DNA from: Actinacidiphila sp965342175
GTDB taxonomy: Bacteria > Actinomycetota > Actinomycetes > Streptomycetales > Streptomycetaceae
DNA length: 64,000 nucleotides
Direction: 5' to 3'
Assembly (NCBI RefSeq): GCF_965342175.1
Contig: NZ_CBDRBL010000015.1
Location: 1 to 64,000 of the forward strand
The notes under the pieces were generated by a model. It saw only the letters and a program-made list of their open reading frames with translations, was not told the DNA's origin and made no database searches. Both the position numbers and the translations under genes were made by a program. Shown in pieces: positions 59,873 to 64,000 of the stretch (position 1 is the first letter of the stretch; the number at the start of each line of letters is the position of its first letter).

Positions 59873-60622
59873 ATGACCGATCTGGCCGCCGCATATTTCG
59901 ACGCCGCCATCGCACTGCTCAGGCGCGTGAGGGACGAGGAGTCCCCAGCGATCGAGGCGGCCGCGGCCGCGCTCGCCGACACCGTGGCGGCCGGGGGGCG
60001 GGTGTTCGCCTACGGCGCCGGGCACTCCTCGCTCCCCGCACAGGACGTCGTCTACCGCGCGGGCGGTCTCGCCCTGGTCAACCTGCTGGCCGTGCCCGGC
60101 GCGGTCGGCGTGGACGTCGTCCCCGCCACCCTCGGCAGCGCCCTCGAACAGGTGGGCGGCCTGGCCCGGGTCGTGCTGCGAAGCTCCCCCGCGCGGGCGG
60201 GCGACCTGCTGTTCGTCATCTCCCTCTCCGGCCGCAACCCGCTCCCGGTGGAGATGGCGCAGGAGGCCAGGGCACTCGGGATGACGGTGATCGGCGTCAC
60301 ATCGGTGGCGTACGCCAAGGAGACGCATTCCCGGCACGCGAGCGGCACCTTCCTCAAGGACCACTGCGACCTCGTCGTCGACAGCAAGATCGCGCCGGGG
60401 GACGCCGAGCTGTCCGTGCCGGGCGTCCCGGCACCGTTCGGCCCGGCCTCCACGGTGGTGACCAGCGCGCTGATGCAGGCCGTCGTGGCCACGGCCGCGG
60501 CGGACCTGGCGGAGCGCGGCGTCACCCCGCCCATGCTCCGCTCCGGCAACGTCGACGGCGGGCACGAGTGGAACGCGCGGGTCTTCGAGGAGTACGCGGA
60601 CCGGATCTTCTACCGCCGCTGA
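59873..60622 (+). CDS. SIS-domain sugar-isomerase-like protein (249 aa)
   Basis: A single SIS domain, as in phosphosugar isomerases and their regulators. The sugar-binding motifs are VAAGGRVFAYGAGHSSLPAQ (about residues 38-57), LLFVISLSGRNPLPVEMAQE (about 115-135) and ALGMTVIGVTSVAYAKETHS. The C-terminal part PMLRSGNVDGGHEWNARVFE is typical of the small actinobacterial SIS proteins annotated UPF0309-like. ATG 59873 is used since the extension lacks a ribosome-binding site. It is divergent from dmdR1 and convergent with the PAS gene. Confidence 0.9.
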   Translation: MTDLAAAYFDAAIALLRRVRDEESPAIEAAAAALADTVAAGGRVFAYGAGHSSLPAQDVVYRAGGLALVNLLAVPGAVGVDVVPATLGSALEQVGGLARVVLRSSPARAGDLLFVISLSGRNPLPVEMAQEARALGMTVIGVTSVAYAKETHSRHASGTFLKDHCDLVVDSKIAPGDAELSVPGVPAPFGPASTVVTSALMQAVVATAAADLAERGVTPPMLRSGNVDGGHEWNARVFEEYADRIFYRR

Positions 60623-60630
60623 ACCCGGCC

Positions 60631-61947
60631 TCAGGCCCGCGGCGGCAGGTCGAGACCGGCCGCCGCCCGCAGCGCGACGTCCTCGGCGAAGACGGCGTCC
60701 GCCCGGTCGAAGGGACGGCCGCCCGCGCCGCGCAGGAAGGTGAGCACGCCGAGCGTGCGGCCGCGGCTGCGCAGCACGGCGCACAGTGCGTGGGCGGTGC
60801 CCTCGGGCCAGCGCCGCGCGGCAGCCCAGCTGTCGACCTGGGACCGCGTGGCGGGGTCGGCGGCCCCGGCCCCGAAGCCGGCCCGCACGGAACCGGTGCG
60901 CGCGAGCGCCTGCAGGGCCGGGTGCCCCTCCCCGTACCGCACCGGGATGCCGCCGGGCACCGGCAGGCAGGGCCCCGGACCGCCGGAGGACGTGCCCGCC
61001 GCCCGGACGAGCCGCACCCCGTCGGGCGCCAGCACGTCGAGCAGCGCGTGCTCGGCGAACCCGGCGAGGGCGAAGTCCACCCAGCAGGTGGCCGCCTCCA
61101 GGGGGTCCTCGCACTCGGCGACGGCCAGCGCGGCCCGGTGCAGCTGGTTGCTGCGGAAGCGCAGCCGCACCGCCTCGCGCTCGGCGAGCTTGGTGTCGGT
61201 GATGTCGTGGAGCAGCAGCCCGACGCCGAGCGGCACCGGCTCCTCCCCCAGCGGCGAGCCGAGCCGCACGAAGCCGCTGCGCCAGCAGCGGCGGGTGCCG
61301 CCGTCCGCCCGCAGCCCCACCCACAGCTCGCTGGGCTCGGGGGGCGCGCCCTCGGCGAGGACGTGCTGCAGGGCGCTCTCCAGCTCCTCCGCGCCCTGGT
61401 CGAGGAAGTCGCCCAGGGGCCGCCCGAGGGGCGCGTCCCGGCTGGTGCGCAGCGCGCGGGCGGCGTACGCGTTGACGACGACCGGGCGCAGGTCGGCGTC
61501 GACCAGGACGACCCCGCACGGCGCGTCGTCGAAGAGCGCCTCGCTGAGGGCGATCGAGCGCTCCAGGTCGATCTGGGCGTGCACCTCGGAGAAGGCGCAG
61601 TAGACCCCGGCGGGGCGCCCGTCGGCGCCGTGCACGGCGGCGGCCTGGGTCCGCACCAGCACCCGGCGCCCGTCCTTGGTCAGCAGCGCGAACTCGTGGA
61701 CCTGGCGGCCGTCCGCGGCCATGGCGCCCAGCAGCCGTTCGCGCACCTCCTCGGCGTCGGCGCTGCGCGCGGCCCAGCCGGCGAACCCGCGCCGGCCGAC
61801 GGCCTCCTGCGCCGTCCAGCCCAGGATGCGGGCGGCCTCCGCGTTCCAGTGCGTGATCACTCCGTCCCGGTCCAGGGCGCAGAGTCCGGCCTCCATCCCG
61901 TCGAGGAGCGCGGCGAGCAGCTGCGGTGTCGCGTCAAATGACTGCAC
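60631..61947 (-). CDS. PAS-PAS-GAF sensory protein (438 aa)
   Basis: Two PAS domains (residues 8-125, AGLCALDRDGVITHWNAEAA, and 130-255, CGVVLVDADLRPVVVNAYAA) and a C-terminal GAF domain (270-435, AEREAVRLRFRSNQLHRAAL, then VLRSRGRTLGVLTFLRGAGG). There is no kinase, phosphatase or DNA-binding domain, although related Streptomyces proteins carry a PP2C phosphatase (SpoIIE) output that is absent here. The GTG start at 61947 has no strong ribosome-binding site. It presumably passes a light, redox or small-ligand signal to a partner protein. Confidence 0.88.
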   Translation of the reverse strand: MQSFDATPQLLAALLDGMEAGLCALDRDGVITHWNAEAARILGWTAQEAVGRRGFAGWAARSADAEEVRERLLGAMAADGRQVHEFALLTKDGRRVLVRTQAAAVHGADGRPAGVYCAFSEVHAQIDLERSIALSEALFDDAPCGVVLVDADLRPVVVNAYAARALRTSRDAPLGRPLGDFLDQGAEELESALQHVLAEGAPPEPSELWVGLRADGGTRRCWRSGFVRLGSPLGEEPVPLGVGLLLHDITDTKLAEREAVRLRFRSNQLHRAALAVAECEDPLEAATCWVDFALAGFAEHALLDVLAPDGVRLVRAAGTSSGGPGPCLPVPGGIPVRYGEGHPALQALARTGSVRAGFGAGAADPATRSQVDSWAAARRWPEGTAHALCAVLRSRGRTLGVLTFLRGAGGRPFDRADAVFAEDVALRAAAGLDLPPRA

Positions 61948-62041
61948 GTCTGGACATTCAACCCGTGTGTGACCGACGCCACAGGAAGTTCACGAAATTC
62001 GGCGCCCGCGAGGCCTCGGCGCGCGGGGCGGAAAAAACCGC

Positions 62042-62070
62042 TTGCCGTCCCACGAACCGTTTCTTAGGGT
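62042..62070 (+). promoter_or_regulatory. Strong vegetative promoter TTGCCG-N17-TAGGGT
   Basis: The -35 TTGCCG (62042-62047) and -10 TAGGGT (62065-62070) have exactly 17-bp spacing and fit the Streptomyces housekeeping consensus. The predicted start near 62077 leads rightward into sequence without a full gene. Confidence 0.7.
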
Positions 62071-62076
62071 TGCGGG

Positions 62077-62274
62077 CACACATGAAGGGAGGTGGTCCGA
62101 AGAATGAGTTCCCATCGGACGCGTGAGGTGGCTGCGGGCTGACGCCTGCGCTCCTCGCCTGCGCGCGATGTGCGTAGCGGGCCAATCCATCGCAGTCACC
62201 CGACCCGCGGGCTCGTCGGATTCGTCCGGCCGATGCCCGGACGGTTCGCCGTCCGGGGAGCAGCCCGCGGGTCG
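62077..62274 (+). ncRNA. Predicted small transcript with leader ORFs and a three-way-junction fold
   Basis: From the promoter at 62042-62070 rightward there are two tiny overlapping ORFs: 62082-62126 (MKGGGPKNEFPSDA) and 62104-62142 (MSSHRTREVAAG), the latter behind GGGAGG. The 3' part folds into a closing 13-bp stem (62201-62213 with 62262-62274) around two hairpins with TTCG loops (62215-62230; 62236-62257, the latter a perfect 9-bp stem). No plus-strand gene follows for 1 kb; pdxH lies in the opposite orientation. This may be a regulatory RNA or a leader-peptide transcript. Its family is not recognised. Confidence 0.55.
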
Positions 62275-62363
62275 TCTGCGTCCGCGGCCCTGACCTCACC
62301 GCGCCGCCTCCGCCACCCGGCGCGGGCGGCCGCGCCCGGGAACCGGCCCCCCTCCGGCACGCC

Positions 62364-63017
62364 TCAGGGCGAAAGGCGCCGCACCGTCCAGCCGCCCTCC
62401 GCGGCGGTGTACACCAACCGGTCGTGCAGCCGGTTCTCCCGCCCCTGCCAGAACTCGACGCGGCCCGCCACCACCCGGAAGCCTCCCCAATGCGGCGGCA
62501 CGGGCACGTCCGTGCCCTCGGGATAGCGGGCCGCCAGCTCCGCGTAGCGGTGCTCCAGCACCTCGCGCGAGGCGATCTCCGCGGACTGCTCGCTCGCCCA
62601 GGCGCCGATCCGCGAGCCGTGCGGCCGGCTCCGGAAGTAGGCCTCGGTCTCCTCGCGTGAGACGCGCTCGACGGCGCCCGTCACGATCACCTGGCGCGCG
62701 ACCGGGTGCCAGGGGAAGAGCAGCGAGGCGAAGGGCCGCTCGGCGAGCTCGCGCCCCTTCCTGGAGCCGTAGTTGGTGAAGAACACGAAGCCGCGGTGGT
62801 CGTAGCTCTTCAGCAGCACCGTGCGCGAGCTGGGCAGCCCGTCCGCTCCCGCGGTGGAGACCACCATGGCGTTGGGCTCGTCGATGCGGGCGTTGACGGC
62901 ATCGGCGAACCAGCGCGCGAACTGCGTGTACGGGTCGCCGGCCAGCTCGGCCTCGGTCAGTCCGCGGGCGCGGTACTGCCTGCGCATGGCGGCGGGGTCG
63001 TGGTGGCTGTGCTGCAC
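62364..63017 (-). CDS. pdxH: Pyridoxamine 5'-phosphate oxidase PdxH (217 aa)
   Basis: An FMN enzyme that oxidises pyridoxine/pyridoxamine 5'-phosphate to pyridoxal 5'-phosphate. Conserved segments are AMRRQYRARGLTEAELAGDP, MVVSTAGADGLPSSRTVLLK, RGFVFFTNYGSRKGRELAER, FLLFPWHPVARQVIVTG-like sequence (here FASLLFPWHPVARQVIVTG) and the C-terminal REN-x-LHDRLVYT-like motif (FWQGRENRLHDRLVYT) and WTVRRLSP. The start is uncertain: ATG 62987, GTG 63017 or longer; I use GTG 63017 (VQHSHHDPAAMRRQY), which gives the family length. No candidate has a good ribosome-binding site, and a long structured segment lies just upstream. It is divergent from citrate synthase. Confidence 0.92.
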   Translation of the reverse strand: MQHSHHDPAAMRRQYRARGLTEAELAGDPYTQFARWFADAVNARIDEPNAMVVSTAGADGLPSSRTVLLKSYDHRGFVFFTNYGSRKGRELAERPFASLLFPWHPVARQVIVTGAVERVSREETEAYFRSRPHGSRIGAWASEQSAEIASREVLEHRYAELAARYPEGTDVPVPPHWGGFRVVAGRVEFWQGRENRLHDRLVYTAAEGGWTVRRLSP

Positions 63018-63019
63018 CC

Positions 63020-63102
63020 GCACATCTTGCAGCACGGAGGCGGCACCGCGTGCCGCCTCCGTGCTCCCCGGCCCCACCGTCACGGTCCGCCGCAAGATGT
63101 GC
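63020..63102 (-). ncRNA. Nested long hairpin in the pdxH leader
   Basis: Outer arms GCACATCTTGC (63020-63030) and GCAAGATGTGC (63092-63102) are perfect 11-bp complements. Inside, GCACGGAGGCGGCA (63032-63045) and TGCCGCCTCCGTGC (63051-63064) form a perfect 14-bp stem with a 5-nt loop. Read on the minus strand it stands directly before the likely pdxH start and could hide translation signals or act as an attenuator. If pdxH starts further upstream, part of it is coding. Confidence 0.6.
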
Positions 63103-63271
63103 CGGACCTCACGCTTCACGTCACCTGCGGAAGGGGACAGACTTACAGGCCGGGTATCTGTGCACTCCCCACACCGGGGGATATCGTGCGGGCACCCAGT
63201 GCCGACCCCCGCGCCATTCCGCGTGCCACAAGCACCACCGGATCGTCGACCGCATCACGAGGAGCCGCCTG

Positions 63272-64000
63272 ATGTCCGACTTCGTACCCGGACTCGAGGG
63301 AGTCGTCGCCTTCGAGACGGAGATCGCCGAACCCGACAAGGAAGGCGGCGCCCTGCGCTACCGCGGGGTGGACATCGAGGACCTGGTGGGCCGCGTCTCC
63401 TTCGGGAACGTCTGGGGCCTGCTGGTCGACGGTGCCTTCAACCCCGGCCTTCCTCCCGCCGAGCCCTTCCCGATCCCCGTCCACTCCGGCGACATCCGCG
63501 TCGACGTCCAGTCGGCGCTGGCCATGCTCGCTCCGGTGTGGGGACTGAAGCCGCTGCTGGACATCGACGCCGAGCAGGCCCGCGAGGACCTGGCGCGCGC
63601 GGCCGTGATGGCGCTGTCGTACGTGGCGCAGTCGGCACGCGGCCAGGGACTGCCGATGGTGCCGCAGCGCGAGATCGACAAGGCGCAGTCGGTGGTCGAG
63701 CGCTTCATGATCCGCTGGCGCGGCGAGCCCGACCCCAAACACGTCGCCGCCGTCGACGCCTACTGGACCTCCGCCGCCGAGCACGGCATGAACGCGTCCA
63801 CCTTCACCGCCCGGGTCATCGCCTCCACCGGCGCCGACGTGGCCGCCGCGCTGTCGGGCGCGGTAGGCGCCATGTCGGGCCCGCTGCACGGCGGCGCGCC
63901 CTCCCGCGTGCTGGGCATGATCGAGGAGATCGAGCGGACCGGCGACGCCGAGGCGTACGTGAAGCAGGCCCTGGACAGGGGCGAGCGCCTGATGGGCTTC
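63272..64000 (+). CDS. Citrate synthase-family protein (3' end outside window)
   Basis: Read from the sequence: ATG 63272 after ACGAGGAG. The visible 243 residues begin MSDFVPGLEGVVAFETEIAE, with the strand GGALRYRGVDIEDLVGRVSF typical of citrate synthases. MALSYVAQSARGQGLPMVPQ matches the central helices, and NASTFTARVIASTGADVAAA with the catalytic-His motif GPLHGGAPSRVLGMIEEIE follows. This is the short bacterial or '2-methylcitrate/citrate synthase 2' type. The catalytic Asp near the C-terminus lies beyond the window. It may be an additional synthase rather than the main TCA enzyme. Confidence 0.93.
   Translation, partial: MSDFVPGLEGVVAFETEIAEPDKEGGALRYRGVDIEDLVGRVSFGNVWGLLVDGAFNPGLPPAEPFPIPVHSGDIRVDVQSALAMLAPVWGLKPLLDIDAEQAREDLARAAVMALSYVAQSARGQGLPMVPQREIDKAQSVVERFMIRWRGEPDPKHVAAVDAYWTSAAEHGMNASTFTARVIASTGADVAAALSGAVGAMSGPLHGGAPSRVLGMIEEIERTGDAEAYVKQALDRGERLMGF

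Larger units (their letters stand above)
61948..62363. other. 416 bp holding the small-transcript region, otherwise no gene
   Basis: Between the PAS gene and pdxH. Besides the promoter and structured transcript it contains, near 62318-62341, an imperfect GC hairpin that could terminate pdxH. Confidence 0.5.

Overview
The window is high-GC actinobacterial chromosome with strong third-position GC bias, frequent GTG starts, many 4-bp gene overlaps and Streptomyces-type gene families. These include AfsK/KbpA/AfsR, an Xre + DUF397 pair, a GPP34 protein, a DmdR-type iron repressor, an NsdA-type regulator, RsbW-like kinases and a coenzyme F420 synthase. From memory, the gene order resembles the Streptomyces coelicolor core region that carries afsKRS and dmdR1. 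I see no plasmid, prophage, insertion sequence, CRISPR array, rRNA or complete tRNA. Integration is hinted at only by a degenerate tRNA-3'-end-like sequence near 1.5 kb.

Layout. 0-2.4 kb: a winged-helix regulator, a membrane-protein gene with an apparent 1-nt frameshift, about 950 bp without genes, and a small secreted peptide. 2.7-8.8 kb: beta-carbonic anhydrase, Sua5, an ArsR-like regulator with a readable promoter and operator, small membrane and GYD proteins, an ECF sigma/anti-sigma pair and a cold-shock-domain protein. 9.2-11.8 kb: a copper module (CsoR-type operator, copZ, copA). 12-17 kb: a D-Ala-D-Ala carboxypeptidase with a long disordered N-terminus, a GPP34 protein and the Xre/DUF397 pair. 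17.5-25.5 kb: sodium:solute symporter, MerR + thioredoxin, fbiC, two small membrane or zinc-ribbon proteins and an ADP-ribosylglycohydrolase. 25.8-34.9 kb: a truncated AMP-ligase-like gene, then the afsR, afsS, afsK, kbpA global regulatory cluster and a TetR regulator. 35-41.7 kb: flavin monooxygenase, MFS carrier, GATase-like AraC regulator, RsbW-like kinase and TPR protein. 41.9-47.8 kb: a CBM + GH16-like secreted protein, a processive glycosyltransferase, a STAS protein and a second ECF sigma/anti-sigma pair. 48.2-58.5 kb: ABC exporter, prim-pol protein, NsdA-type regulator, secreted/membrane proteins, ABC solute-binding lipoprotein, purU and an alpha/beta hydrolase. 59-64 kb: dmdR1, a SIS protein, a PAS/GAF protein, a likely structured small transcript, pdxH and a citrate synthase cut by the window end.

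How the genes work together. The afs cluster is the functional centre. KbpA restrains the Ser/Thr kinase AfsK, AfsK phosphorylates AfsR, and AfsR activates the small afsS gene, which controls secondary metabolism. The intergenic DNA fits this: two heptamers 11 bp apart upstream of a short ORF with a perfect leader hairpin. Xre/DUF397, the NsdA-type protein and DmdR1 are further regulators of development, antibiotics or iron.

The least explained signals are a promoter-driven, probably non-coding transcript ending in a three-way-junction fold (62.04-62.27 kb) and a nested long hairpin in the pdxH leader (63.02-63.10 kb).
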